From assembly GCF_052324685.1 (NCBI RefSeq), contig NC_135224.1, positions 20,092,412 to 20,156,411 on the forward strand: a DNA stretch of 64,000 nt, read 5' to 3'. The stretch is from Brachyhypopomus gauderio. Its lineage: Eukaryota; Chordata; Actinopteri; Gymnotiformes; Hypopomidae. Made by a program: the position numbers and the translations under genes. Below the pieces are notes generated by a model, which was given only the letters and a program-made list of their open reading frames with translations, did no database searches and was not told the DNA's origin. Below are positions 44,343 through 57,025 of the stretch, one piece after another; position 1 is the stretch's first letter; each line of letters begins with the position of its first letter.

Positions 44343-44843
44343 GAGGTAGGTGGGTCTAAACAATGCCTACAGGACAATATGAGCTCATTTCATATGCGAC
44401 TGGTAACTGCTGTACCTGTGTAGGGGCGGGGCAAGTGCCCTTGGGCTCGTAGCCATTGGCCTCCTCCAGCACAACACGCTCCTCATTGGGCTAGAACAGA
44501 CAGAGCCAGACGGGCGTCAGTGAACACGCCGCTCACACGACACCATCACAGAAGCGTCCAGTTCCAGCTCGAGGGCGCCCTCGCTCAAGCTCCGCCCCCA
44601 GGGTTTTCGAGGCAGTGAGGATGAGGAGGGATGAAGAGTGGACTCACTGTGACTAGGGGGTAGTCTGTGGCCGGACGGCTCTTGCCCAGACACGTCTCGC
44701 GCAGGTACTGCTCAGCCGTGAAGGACTCCTTCAGGCCCGGGAACAGGTTCTCGTACTCTGTGGGGTCGGCCAGGGACTCGGCCGCCTTCTGGTTCACCTT
44801 GGACAAGCTCTCCCTCCACAGCTTTACCACTCTATGCAAAGCA

Positions 44844-44898
<55 letters not shown>

Positions 44899-46539
44899 AT
44901 TACTATCTTCATAGGTCTGCACCATTGGTCTGTATATTACTGAACACACATACTGTTGTACAACACTTGAAATGCATGATGGGAAAATTTAGTCCACACA
45001 CCCACACACACATTCATCTACTAAATGTTGTTAAAAGCCTGGCTGGTGAGGGTGTGTCCCCACAGAGCAAGTCCCCGTGTAGAGGGACCACTGTGAGGGC
45101 CGTAGCCGTGTGATGAGGGTCGGAGGAGGCACCTGGACACTTGGCTGGGGAGGTAGGTCCGGGCGAGGAAGGCAGCCTCGGGTAGACGGTTGGTCCGGAT
45201 CAGGAGCTCCAGACACTGGTCCAGTCTGGGGGGGGGACGAGACCGCAACATAAACGTCCCTCCATCAAAACGCAAGACAAACTACACGGGCCACGTTTAG
45301 TTTAAGACACATCAGACGGACATCGTGGTGAACCCTGAGTCACTCACTTGCCCTGCAGGAAGTAGGTCATGAAGGCCACGTTGTTTTTGCCGTCGCGCTC
45401 GGCGCCCTCCGCCAGTTTGCTCACCATGGTGGCGTTGCCGGAGGCGGTGGCCAAAAGAAGCAGGCCGCCGTAGTCCTGGGCGTGGTGGAGGCACTCCTGC
45501 GCCAGCCCGAACTGGCACTTACTGATGGCCAACTCCGCCAGCTGCTTCCACTTCTGCTCCGACTGTAGAGGACGGAGCCAAACGTCAGACCTCTGGGTCA
45601 CGGGGCCTGGACTCTGGGCCAAAACGGCACTAATCCCACAGCTGGGATTGAACCCATTAAACCCACTAAACCCAACAAGCCCCATGGGAATGTGCCACCA
45701 GCCCAAATCGAGGGGCATTCGAGTAAAGGGTTTGATAACCAGGCTGTCCGTTCCCTACTACAAATCTTACCTCTGCTTCCACAGCTAGCTGGTAGGCGAT
45801 CTTCAGTTCTCCCAACTGTAGCGCGAGCTCGAACCTGTGCTCTGGGTCGGTGGACACGGCTAGAGCTTGCTGCTTGAAGCCCTGTAGACCAACACAGTAA
45901 TGTCGCTCCTGAGTCAACAATGGACCTACGAGTAAAATGTGCCTAAACACCTTAACATCACCGCGTCCCCGTTCTATCGCGTGGAGGACGTCGTACCTGC
46001 TTCTCCAGGAAGTGGGCCACTCGGGTCCTCTGCTCCTTCGGGATGGTGGGCAGAACCTTGTCGGCCATGCCAAAGTCTCGCCGCATCACGGCTGTCTGGT
46101 ATTCCAGCACGGACACCAGGAGAGAGTAGCTCACGATGTTCAGCTCCTTGTCTCCCAGATACAGGCGGTCGTCCTTCGGGATGTAGCCCAGCAGGTACAT
46201 GGTCCTGTGGAGACGACCTCAGGGTCAGGGGCTGATCTGAGACCAGCTCGGGGTCAGGGTTGCGGGCTGAAATGAACCCAGCTCCAGGTCGGGAGCTGAT
46301 CTGAGACCAGCTCAGGGTCGAGGTTGGGGGATGAATTGAGACTAACAGAAATAAAATGGCCCCATCAATCTTATTTAAGCCAGTTCAATAAGACGTCCGT
46401 AACTGCACCTGTCCAGATGAGCGATGGTGACGATTTCTCCTCCTACGTAATAGTTCAGCCGGTTGACAGAGCTGGTGTAGATGAAGCAATCCCCCACCCA
46501 CAAGCCTGTCTTTACTATTTCCTGTATCTCTCCTTGAAC

Positions 46540-46598
<59 letters not shown>

Positions 46599-49500
46599 GG
46601 TTGGTTGGAAACTAAAAGACCACACCACACAGTTCACAAAAAAACAAGTCATGACAAGTCATCAACTCATGATTAAAGAAGATGCCACTGGGTAGTCCAA
46701 CCTCGAAGGCGTCCTCGATGCCGTCTTCAGTGACGCCCTCGTTGGACTCTTGTGACGCGGCTACTTTGTCTGCCAGGTAGCGAAGGATGAAGAAGGATTC
46801 TTCCGTAGCGATACACACCAGCTCTCCAGAGTCTGACCAGAAGATCTGAACCACACACACAGACACACACACACGGCTCAGACAGGCTCTGGCATCAAAA
46901 GGCTCCTTGTGTTAACAAGCAAGCTGGGGCCTCATGTCATTAACTGTATCCTCATGGTGGCTCAGCCCGTGTTCTGGAGACTAACCCCCAGGATCCTGGT
47001 ACAGACACCCGTGTTCCCTGCCGTCCGGTGCCACTGTGCTCAGCCAAACACTCATGCAGCTAAATTAGCTGCCCCCCTCTGCCATATCGATTAAGTTTAA
47101 CTGGAAGTATTTATCAAACCTAGCTTTCTTGAGCATCAGTGAGCTATGGCCATCTTGTTCAGTGTACAACACTACAGACTTCAGACCTCCCTCGCTGGAA
47201 ATAAACCGAGGGGAGGGGAGGGCCAACCGAGGCGAGGGGAGGGCCAACCGAGGGGAGGGGAGGGGAGGGCCAATCGAGGGGAGGGGAGGGGAGGGCCAAC
47301 CGAGGCGAGGCGAGGGCCAACCGAGGCGAGGGGAGGGCCAACCGAGGCGAGGGGAGGGCCAACCGAGGCGAGGGGAGGGCCAACCGAGGGGAGGGGAGGG
47401 CCAATCGAGGGGAGGGGAGGGCCAGTCGAGGGGAGGGGAGGGCCAATCGAGGGGAGGGGAGGGGAGGGCCAACCGAGGCGAGGGCCAACCGAGGCGAGGG
47501 CCAACCGAGGCGAGGGCCAACCGAGGCGAGGGGAGGGCCAACCGAGGGGAGGGGAGGGCCAACCGAGGCGAGGGGAGGGGAGGGCCAACCGAGGCGAGGG
47601 GAGGGGAGGGCCAACCGAGGCGAGGGGAGGGCCAACCGAGGCGAGGGGAGGGCCAACCGAGGCGAGGGGAGGGGAGGGCCAACCGAGGCGAGGGGAGGGC
47701 CAACCGAGGCGAGGGGAGGGCCAACCGAGGCGAGGGGAGGGCCAACCGAGGCGAGGGGAGGGCCAACCGAGGCGAGGGCCAACCGAGGGGAGGGGAGGGC
47801 CAACCGAGGCGAGGGGAGGGCCAACCGAGGCGAGGCAAGGGTCATTACGTGTTTGGGTTGAATCTCGATACGGCGAATCAGCTCCGTGTTCTCCCAGTCA
47901 TAGAATGCCAAGCCGTTTACGGAGCGGACACCCAGCAGGAAACCGCCATAAATACCTGAAGCAAAAAACCACACGACCATATGCTTACAATTAACTTGAA
48001 TCCAGTACTAATTTAACTTCAAATACACAAAGTCTGTGATTTTGTCCGTCGTGAAGAAGACATTACCCTCTGCGCCAAAGTCTGGCTTCAAGGACTTCTT
48101 CTCCTTAAAGTTTTTGAAAATCTTAACCACACTGTTGCTTTCTCGGATCGCATACCTGCATACAGACATAAAGGACTGCTTGGTAATTTAACTTTCAAAT
48201 GAACACACTTAAAAAGACATCAATGACCCACACAAACCGCACCCACGCCACAGCAGCACTAATGGAAAGCAGGAGACATTTATCTCCATTTTGTAGCAGA
48301 CGAAGTCCGTTACCGTTTTGTACGTTCTATCATAGAATCATGAGCTGGTCTAGCAGACGGAGAGGACGCAGGCAGTGTACGCGTGAATGAAGAGGAAGAG
48401 TGAGGAAGACTCACTCGGAGGAATCGTGGGCCCAAACGAACTCCTGAGCCGAGCCGAAACTCTTGTTCCTCAGAGCCATGGCGGTGTAGATGATGTACTC
48501 TCCGTCTCCGCAGACCACCACGAACCTAGTCACGCACACGCAAAAGCAGACGGTTATAAACAGTCATGCAAGGTTTCCGTCGACAGGTGTGTTTACCATG
48601 GAACCAAAAACCATTTAACTCATTTAACGTAGCTTCACTCGCTGCCATCCTGTGTCACGCGCACACTTTGTGCACCCACATGGCCAGATCAGGCACACAT
48701 AACAGGGCTGGTGCATCTCTAAAAACATTCTACGCTGCCTATCTGAAAAACCCAATCAGGGAACCTAATCTAAAATAACAGTCGCGATCTTATCTAACGC
48801 AGAATGAATTAGCAAAGCGTAAAAAGCCATTTTAATCCATTTCTGGTCTAACTACATTATGGAGACACTGAAGTTGCACACTGGTGTTACAGTACTGGTT
48901 TGGCCGACTGTAATAGATGTTTGGAGCTGACCTTCCGTTGGGGTTGTGCTGGATGGTCTGAGGGTAGATCTCACAGCTGCCCATGTCTTTGACGGCCAGG
49001 GGTAGCCTCTCCCCATCTTTGATCTCCGCGTCGCCCATGGCCTTCAGGTTGGCCTGCTGCACCTCCGAGTGCTTGGCCCAGATGATCTTCCCGTTGGTGT
49101 CCATGGACATGGCGGGCTCCTCTCGGCCGAGCTGAAGAGGAACCACGTTAGCGTCGTTAGCGTGCTCGTGACAGTCACGACAGGTGGGGACGGGCGAAAA
49201 TCGCAGATGGAAACGTAACCTGCCCGGCCGTTCGCGTTACCTTGATGATGATGCTGCCTTCGTCGTAGCCGAGCGCCACGTTGTTGGAGCCACGCAGGCC
49301 GCACACGCACCAGACGCGCTCCATGCCGTAGTTGAGCGTGCTCTCCAGACGGTAGGTGCTGGAGTGCCAGATACGCACCGTGCCTGAGCGCGAGGAACAC
49401 GAGGAGATGACGTCACCAAGCAACGAATTTATGGATTCCGCTTGCTGCTAACGGCAGTAGCGCTTCTGGCGTTTGAGATCACGGGACACTCACCGTCCTC

Positions 49501-51714
49501 GGACCCTGTGACGATGATGGGCAGCTCGGGGTGGAAGCTCACGCACGAAACGTTCTGGGCGTGACCCTCCAGCGTCTGGACGCACGTCTTATTCTGAGGA
49601 GACATTGCGCAGAGGGTAATTACTCCAAAAATGCCTGACCCCAGGACGGGAAGTCAGACGGGTCGAAGTTCTCACCTGGTAGTCCCAGATCTTCACCAGC
49701 CTGTCGTCTGCTCCTGAAATCAGATAGGGCTTATCTCCACCGCTGTAGTAATCGATGCAGTTCACGCCTTTCTCATGGCCTTCCAGGGTGAAATTAGGAG
49801 ACGATGAGCCCAGCTGCCACACCTGAAACATCACGAATAAACAAATGAGTCATTTCCCTAATTAGCATAACTCCTCCCAGTGATTAAGGATCCATCGGTG
49901 ATGTCTGATGTAAATAACGGCTTGTGTATTCTAAGGGCAGGTTTCTGTCCCCAGTTACCTTGATGGTTCTGTCCAGTGATGCGCTGGCAAACTGGTTGTT
50001 GTCTTTGGGGTTGATGACGATCTGCATGACGTAGTGTGTATGGCCCTCAAACACCTGACTGCACGACCATTTCTTCTCCCAGTCCCACAATTTAATGAGC
50101 ATGTCATCTGAACGCACACACACACACACACACGCATGCACAAGACGTTTATGAAATTTGATGTTACATAACATTATACATGCGGGTCATTCATAAAATA
50201 CAGATGTCTACAATGGACGCAGTTTACAGAGTTTGAAGATGTCAAAGGGCAGGTGGAGCGTACCACTGCTGGTGAGAATGTATTTTGGGGGGAGGGGGGT
50301 GGTGCAGGTGGAACGTACCACTGCTGGTGAGAATGTACGGCTGAGTGGGGTGCACGGCGATGCAGCGGATGTAGTCGGAGTGGGCCTCGAACATGTGCAC
50401 ACGCTCCAACGTGTTATAGTTGAACACGCGAATCTGCATGTCATCCTGCAAAACAGGTTGGAAGATATTACCGACGTCGAATAAGAGCTGTGAAGCTTTC
50501 AATAGCAACTTTCAATATGCATGCTATTAACATACTACAGGCCACGATGCACCAGTGACAACTTTGAACTGGTTTTAAACGGTCACGTGACGATGCTTAC
50601 TGCTCCAGTTATCACCCAGTTCTTCCTGGCTACAAACTTTGAGGCCCTCACTGGCAGGTCGCACACTTCAAACGTCTTCACCAAGGTCTGCACAACAAAA
50701 ACATTAAAACACGTAACTGGATGATTTGCTACCCAGAAACATTCATCGCACACATCACAGTCTGGCTTGAATGAGAGATGCTAGATCGCAGTGGATTCAT
50801 TATTTTGTCTTTTCTTTACTTACTTGGGTTTCGTGGTTCCAGACACAGACGCTGCCATTATAAAGGCTGGCCAGCATCCATGGCTCGGTCGGGTGGAGGT
50901 CCACGCTTTTGACGCGGTCAGACCGAGCTGTGAGCTTGCGCTTGATGTCTAGCCGGAGAGGCTGCGGGAGACATTTCCACACGTTTGGTCAGGTTTACCA
51001 CGGAGCGGATCGGACACTTGACCACTGTGCTATTGGCAAACAGTGAGCTGGTTACTGAGTCATTTCATCCATCACAGAAACCAGGTCTACAAGACCAGCA
51101 TGTATCTAGACTTCTGACTTTATGCACCTTAGGACTAACCATCAGGACTAGACACCAGGACTAGACATTAGGACTAACCACCGGGACTAGACATTGGGAC
51201 TAGACATTAGGACTAGACACAAGGACTAAACATTAGGACAAGACACCAGGACTAGACACCAGGACTAAACATTAGGACAAGACACCAGGACTAGACATTA
51301 GGACAAGACACCAGGACTAGACATTAGGACTAGACATTAGGACTTAACACCAGGACTTAACACCAACACCTAACTATGACGGTCCAGCTGCGTTACGACC
51401 CGAGCCGGAAGCAGAACAAGTCCTGGTAGCTACGAAGCTAACCGCGCTAGCAGCTGTAGACGAGCCATTCACATAACAGATAACACGCAGCTAACATGCA
51501 TAATATAATATAATATAATAATGTAATATACTATAATAATAATATAATGTAAGATATGCGCGGTGTATCCAGCAGCTGTGTCCGCTCCGCGGCCTCCTCA
51601 CGTCCGTCTGTCCCCACAGTGTCAGAACCAGGACCGAACACACACACACAAACCCTCCAGGCCGCTAATGTCGGCGTGTTTGAGCAGCTAAACCAGCAGC
51701 GCTGCACCCACCAT
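43873..51714 (-). CDS. copb2: Coatomer subunit beta-prime (beta'-COP), complete
   Basis: This is a subunit of the COPI coat, which buds Golgi-to-ER vesicles; its WD40 propellers bind dilysine cargo tails. Coding exons in transcript order: 51714-51712 (ATG only, then gtgggt), 50961-50824, 50687-50601, 50445-50319, 50107-49959, 49822-49676, 49593-49494, 49383-49241, 49131-48932, 48525-48415, 48155-48067, 47955-47849, 46845-46702, 46539-46409, 46204-45997, 45881-45771, 45562-45348, 45225-45133, 44831-44648, 44490-44416, 44272-44117, 43968-43873. They total 2814 nt (937 residues; human about 906) and every phase matches. It begins [22 protein letters not shown] repeats with GH/WD signatures follow ([34 protein letters not shown]). 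Then come the second propeller, an alpha-solenoid ([18 protein letters not shown]), and an acidic tail DDFLDD. The extra length lies in the weakly conserved exons near the C-terminus. Nearly identical to vertebrate COPB2, so the call is very safe. Confidence 0.97.
44284..44341 (-). repeat. TG tract before copb2 coding exon 21
   Basis: On the copb2 strand about 29 TG units end 11 bases before the acceptor of the exon starting at 44272. Confidence 0.95.
44846..44896 (-). repeat. TG tract before copb2 coding exon 19
   Basis: On the copb2 strand about 25 TG units end about 14 bases before the acceptor at 44831. Confidence 0.95.
46543..46596 (-). repeat. TG tract before copb2 coding exon 14
   Basis: On the copb2 strand about 27 TG units run to within 3 bases of the exon at 46539. 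The acceptor reads tgtgtgtgcag with almost no pyrimidine tract. Confidence 0.95.
47206..47836 (-). repeat. 21-bp G-rich minisatellite, about 30 copies, in a copb2 intron
   Basis: The plus-strand unit is GGCGAGGGGAGGGCCAACCGA, with 15-bp and 26-bp length variants. It fills the intron start between the exons at 47955-47849 and 46845-46702, beginning 13 bases after the splice donor. Repeated GGGG/GGG runs on the plus (non-template-like) strand could form G-quadruplex DNA; the transcript carries the C-rich strand. Open frames in both strands are artefacts. Confidence 0.96.
50250..50337 (-). repeat. Duplicated exon end and splice donor in copb2
   Basis: A 33-bp segment (50305-50337) covering the end of coding exon 4 and its donor is copied at 50250-50282 with one change. 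The copy keeps a potential donor 55 bases downstream of the true one. Its use would shift the frame. Confidence 0.88.
51130..51366 (-). repeat. 13-bp minisatellite in copb2 intron 1
   Basis: About 18 units alternate ACTAGACATTAGG and ACTAGACACCAGG on the plus strand, between the ATG-only exon and coding exon 2. Confidence 0.92.
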
Positions 51715-51826
51715 GGCTCCTGTCTCCTTCACTCTTCTTCACGGTAATGTTGACGGGCTGACTCCGTTCACCGGGACTCCCTTCACCGTAGAGCTGGACT
51801 GACGTGGAACATCCGGGCACGTGTTT

Positions 51827-51859
51827 CCGGAAGCGATGACGATGACGTGTTTCCGGAAG
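51827..51859. promoter_or_regulatory. copb2 promoter with two duplicated ETS-type sites
   Basis: CCGGAAG occurs at 51827-51833 and 51853-51859 inside a 26-bp direct repeat that also carries TGACG half-sites. It lies about 110-145 bases upstream of the copb2 ATG and is CpG-rich with no TATA, as expected for a housekeeping promoter. The regulatory role is inferred. Confidence 0.45.
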
Positions 51860-52067
51860 CGATGACGCGACACGAGGCGGTTCTGTAATGGTACCTGAAC
51901 GTTTAGTGTACAGTAAAAGTCCTCTTTAGAGAGACGACTCGCAGGGATTGTATTGCTGCTTTAATCTCTAGACTTCTGTTTTTAAAAATTAAAGGACACG
52001 TGTATTATAGTCTGTCACAACTTCGAAAACTTTCTGTCACAGTAAGGCAGAAATTATAATTTTATTT

Positions 52068-52157
<90 letters not shown>
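52068..52157. repeat. TA microsatellite between copb2 and rbp2
   Basis: About 45 TA units upstream of copb2. Confidence 0.95.
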
Positions 52158-52160
<3 letters not shown>

Positions 52161-52371
52161 GGGGGGACAATCTAGGTGCAAGAGCTGATAATAATGTTTG
52201 TTATATCACATAGTCCTACATTATGCAGGTATTGCAATATGAAATGGAGGAGCGTTGACATTATGTATGCTAATCTGTGGCTTGTACCTTTGTACACACG
52301 CTTTATTCCAGACAGTGAGTGTTGTGGGAATAATAAAAACAGCACAGACGAAGACTAAAAGCATCACGTGG

Positions 52372-52377
52372 TTTATT
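52372..52377 (-). terminator. Polyadenylation signal of rbp2-like gene
   Basis: AATAAA on the minus strand, 48 bases past the stop codon. The transcript would end about 600 bases upstream of the copb2 start. Confidence 0.65.
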
Positions 52378-52424
52378 TATTGATAAAAATATAATTATTT
52401 TCTGAGATGATCAGACTCTGACTC

Positions 52425-53879
52425 CTACTCCTTCTTCTTGAACACCTGATGACAAACAACATCTTCACAGAAAAGTTCCTAAAACCGTAACATGTACAAA
52501 AGCAAAGCAGTTTGTCAGTGTAGCAATGACAATAAACTGAAAAAAGCTATTTAACTATACGCAGCACAACAGTCCTTTAAATCAGAAACTTGTCAGGTTA
52601 TAAATTAAAAGTAAAACCAATACACAAAATAAAATCTTCACAAAAATAGCAAAAGCAAGATGGAGGCCAGTTCATAGACTCTGTGTAGCCAACGCTAGCT
52701 TATATAACCTGCCCAATCCCTGTTAAAATCGGGCTCACCAAGTGAAGCTTCTCTCCTTCTATCCAGTGTTTCCAACCACGGTTATCCTTCTCACCCCTTT
52801 GCTTGCACACCAGAACATCACCGTCCCAGGTGACCACTGTCTGTGGACACAGAGCCTACAGTAAATCAGCTATGAGCACTGTAGAGTGCTGGATCCTGTG
52901 TGTTCTGGATCCTGTGTGTGCTGGATCCTGTGTGTTCTGAATCCTGTGTGTGCTGGATCCTGTGTGTGCTGGATCCTGTGTGTTCTGAATCCTGTGTGTT
53001 CTGGATCCTGTGTGTTCTGGATCCTGTGTGTGCTGGATCATGTGTGTGCTGGATCCTGTGTGTTCTGAATCCTGTGTGTTCTGGATCCTGTGTGTGCTGG
53101 ATCCTGTGTGTGCTGGATCCTGTGTGTGCTTCCTCGCCGAGTTACTGTCAGCTTACACAGAACATCTCAGATGTTCCTAATTCTGATCTCTGCAACAAAA
53201 CTAGCTGTGACTATTATTACTATTTCAAGTGAGAGGTACTTCTCATAAGTGTAACATATTTGAAATGTGCTTTACAACAACTATAAGCATTTCATTGGCT
53301 ATTCAAATGAATTTTATCAACTAATAAAAGAAAAATCTACCAGGTGTGTGCCAAGATTCTATAATTCCTATGTCACTGTGTTTTGTTTTTGTGTAACTGG
53401 GATGGCATCCAAGACAGGGGTAAATTCAGGTCACATGACCAGCAGAAAGACCCAGGATGTTAACGTCCCTTTAAGTAATGTTAACGTCCCTTTAATGCCT
53501 CCTCACCTTCACCAGCCTGTTGTCCAGTCCCCTGGTGTGCTCCTGTACCTCCTCGCTGACCGTGAAGCTCAGCTCGTAGTTCCTGAAGGTACTGAGGGTC
53601 TTAATCACAAACTTATCCCCCTCCTGGATAATGACCTTGGTTTGCGAGAGGTGGGTGGCAATCTTGCGCGTGGCAAAATCAACATCTGAGAAAGAGAACA
53701 CGGCGGCGGTGACGCTAACGCATGCCAGCTCAAGCCGAACCCGCTTGTGCGGAACAAACGAGCTCCTCCTACAGCCAGTGAGGAACCGGAGGTCTTCGAG
53801 GCTTACTCAGTGCTTTCATGTAGTCCTCCAGGTTCTCGCTGGACTCCAGCACCCATCTCCCGCTGAAGTCCACCGGCAT
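52425..53879 (-). CDS. rbp2: Cellular retinol-binding protein, RBP2-like, complete
   Basis: This is a small cytosolic lipocalin-fold carrier of retinol or retinal. Four exons, as in the whole FABP/CRBP family: 53879-53807, 53685-53507, 52840-52739 and 52478-52425, making 408 nt and 135 residues, the usual length. The start MPVDFSGRW is CRBP-like. Family marks follow: [42 protein letters not shown] and the end QVFKKKE. RBP2-like marks are QTKVI, GDVLVC and the QVFKKK tail, and adjacency to copb2 matches RBP2 in human. Lys41 (the K40 position of the mature protein) is kept, but residue 109 (the retinol-hydroxyl Gln108 position) is His, as I recall for RBP5 and RBP7. RBP1 or RBP7 orthology is therefore not fully excluded. 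Confidence 0.9.
52893..53129 (-). repeat. 16-bp minisatellite in rbp2-like intron 2
   Basis: About 15 units of TGCTGGATCCTGTGTG and the TTCTGAATCC variant, starting about 50 bases upstream of the third exon's acceptor. Confidence 0.93.
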
Positions 53880-53952
53880 GCTGAGGGCTCAGCGATGGAC
53901 TTTGGGCAGAATCGCAGAGTCAGAAGATCCATCTGCATCAGGCAATTTGAGC

Positions 53953-53960
53953 ATTTTATA
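53953..53960 (-). promoter_or_regulatory. TATA box of rbp2-like gene
   Basis: On the minus strand the sequence reads TATAAAAT, 74 bases upstream of the ATG at 53879. That would put the start site near 53925 and leave a leader of about 45 bases. Confidence 0.5.
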
Positions 53961-56765
53961 CTGGAGCAGGAGAGAGGTCAGAGTACTCCAGATCAGAGAA
54001 CAGGGCACTGCGAGTGGGGCCAAAATCAGACTCCTCCCCCAACCCCACCTACACACACAGCTTATACTCACCGTTTACAAATTACTCTATTTTTCCTTAC
54101 AAAGATTAAGAGCATTGAACAATATAACTGAGTCAAGGACTTATAAGAAATGGAGGAAAGAATATGAAAACATACAAATATTACAGTGAAATTTGTCATT
54201 AGATAAATAAATAAACTATTTTAAGTGATAACATTTTTTCTCTCTTATGACTTCTTAATTTTTGTCTCCTAATTTTTGTCTTTTGGGTATGATGTGACGA
54301 TCTCACAAATTATGCCTGGTTAGAGTTCTCATGCCATGTCTCCAAATAATATTCCACCCTGCCAAAATCAAGTAGGCTACTGCATTAACTAGTGATGTAC
54401 CGAAATCGAAATGAACCATCTGACCAATTTCAGAGTTTCATCTGTGAACAGGAGATGTTCTCCTGAAATGGAGTGACCTTAATGTGCAAACACCTGCCAA
54501 CTACAAACCAGCTACTGATAAAGAAAAAATCAGACCAGGAGAAATAAATAAGAGATAAACTTGACAAAAATCTCTGCCAGAGTTTCTGATGGATGACATG
54601 AGTACTTGTGTTGAATTTTTACAACTGAATAATGGCATTTTCAGTTTTTCTAATCTGGCTTTACTGTTTGTCAAAGAGGGCACTGTGACTTGAGTGGCAC
54701 CATAAAGCACAAAATATCTGACAGATCAGGTTCAGTGCACATTATAAAAGCCAAGGAGATTGTGTGAAGCTTAACGTAGCCTAATGTAGCTCGCGGGATT
54801 TAAGACTGCGTTTGTCCTCTCTGATAAAAGTACAATGGAACCACACACGGAAAACAACCAAAGAGATTCCTCACACGTCTGAGTGTGGGAAGGTCAAAGG
54901 TCACCCTCAAAAGCACATCGGATCTCCAGGTAGAGACTAGCGTGTGAAGAATGATCACAACCCCTTGGCGTATGCAAGAACACGTTTTGCACATTTAGCG
55001 CGTGCGTGTAAAAGCTGGAGACTTCAGATCAACATCTGCAGGTGTACGGTGTGCGATAAGATCACATTTACACCGCGATGCCCTGAGATCGCTTCATGGA
55101 TGTTCATGTTTGTCTGCTTGTGTCCCACCTGCGTGTGTAAACACTGTCAGGAAAATTGCTACCTCTCTCAGCCTTGATGAGGAGATGGTTCAAAACAGGG
55201 GGTCATTTAGCATCACAACTCACCAACTTGAGTAGAGAAAGACTCTAGGGAACGTGTGTTTGTGAAACTATAGAAACAGAATACACAATATACAGCTGTA
55301 CTGCCTTGAATGTAGAGTAACTGTGTGCACCACAAATGAACTATGAATGAAATAAAGAGCTACAAAACAATTATACTTGATGCGAAGCCAGCCGGCATGT
55401 TTCAAACACATGAAGTGTGTGATATAGTAGGTAACTGTCAGTGCCAGTACTTGTCAAACACATGTAGTAATGTGTACTATAGCGGGAAATTGACTTACTC
55501 CTGTATCGGTCACTTACTACAGTTGACACATGTTTATTGTAATTTTCATGTTTGTATTGAATTTATTGCACATGCATGTTTTTAAAGTATGCTGCTTTCA
55601 GAAGTACAACTATCACTGATGTGTCTCAGGGGTGTATGTGAGTTTTATGAAGGGCTGCTTCCAAACACCCTCATCTACACAATCATCTGCATGATTCATT
55701 TATTCCTTTCTTTGACTCTTGAATATTCAGCAACACAAGTATGCATCCTGTCATTTTAAGCATCAGCATTAGTTATTTTTTTATTTATTTTTTGCTGCCT
55801 TAATACAGCCCCTTATTTTCCCATCACAGCAAACCACAATAATAGACACAAGTATATGAATAAAAAATTAATCAAACAGGAACAGTGGAATTTCTTAGCT
55901 TGGCAACATTATTATTATTATGCTCTCAGATGGATGCGTAAATTGGCAATTTCTCATTTATTTTCACTTTTGCACAACACAAAGGCATTACGGCAGCACA
56001 CAACAAAGCCTTTTGTGCTCAACTGATGTCTTTTGTTGCAGCTGTGTGGGTTGGGGCATTAGGAAAGGGCCTGACCTCTCATTTACTACACAGCAGCCTG
56101 TCAAACTCTCCTACCAGGTCTGTAAATACACTATATTTATATGGAACAATAGCTGGGTTTTCCATTCAGGTTGTCAGACACATATTGGCTTGGGTGTAGG
56201 ATTTTGTCAAGACATTACTGAAATGTTTTAGTTGATTTTTAAAAACAAAGGTACAGATTTCACTGAAAATTCAACTAACTCTTTTTCAACCGCATGTCCT
56301 TCATCCTTAGATACCTTCAAACGTCTTCGTTGTGTCTAATTGAATTTGTGATATTGTTACAACACAGATATAATACGAACATAATCGTTTTCAACTGTTA
56401 TGCCAAATACTCTTTAATGACTACACAGATCTCTCAATAACATTTGCTTTCAATAACCTTCTACAACTGATTACAATCACAGTGAAGAGGTCATTTGCAC
56501 ACAATTCAGTAAACGTTCGCAAGCAAACATGCGCAGCCTTTCCTGCATCTATTGCAGGTTACCAACAGGGGGAGCTGTTCTACCTACTTTCAGCTATAAA
56601 TAGGCACATTTCTACTTTTAACCTTTTACCTGCTAAATAAGGGGCGCCGATTTTCAGTTGACCTGCTTAAATTATTGCAAAATAGACGAAATCAATGCAT
56701 ATCTATGGATTCAACTATTTAATCAGCAGGAGCCAAACGAAGTTGCAACTACAAGCGAGAAGAAG
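53961..56765. other. Region upstream of rbp2-like gene
   Basis: AT-rich unique sequence with no recognised exon, RNA gene or long repeat. Confidence 0.5.
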
Positions 56766-56856
56766 TATCCCAGCTGGCACACGACCGACCTTCAACGTTG
56801 AAATGTGGTTGAAATATAGTTGAAATACTGTCTGTTGTTGTTTCAACGTTGAAACA

Positions 56857-57025
56857 ACGTTGAATCAACGTTTAATGTTAAATGGTTGCGCAAACGTTGA
56901 ACTATTAACAGTGAATCAACGTTTAATGTTAAATGGTTGCGAAAACGTTGAACTATTAACGGTGAATCAACGTTTAATGTTAAATGGTTGCGCAAACGTT
57001 GAACTATTAACGGTGAATCAACGTA
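56857..57025 (+). repeat. 51-bp tandem repeat inside the MITE
   Basis: Just over three units containing AATCAACGTTTAATGTTAAA and GTTGAACTATTAAC; 51 is a multiple of 3, so a small frame stays open. Confidence 0.9.

Noticed and set aside
47065..47994. Gly/Arg/Pro-rich frames on both strands
   Set aside because: Translation of the 21-bp minisatellite in a copb2 intron; only the ends touch real exons.
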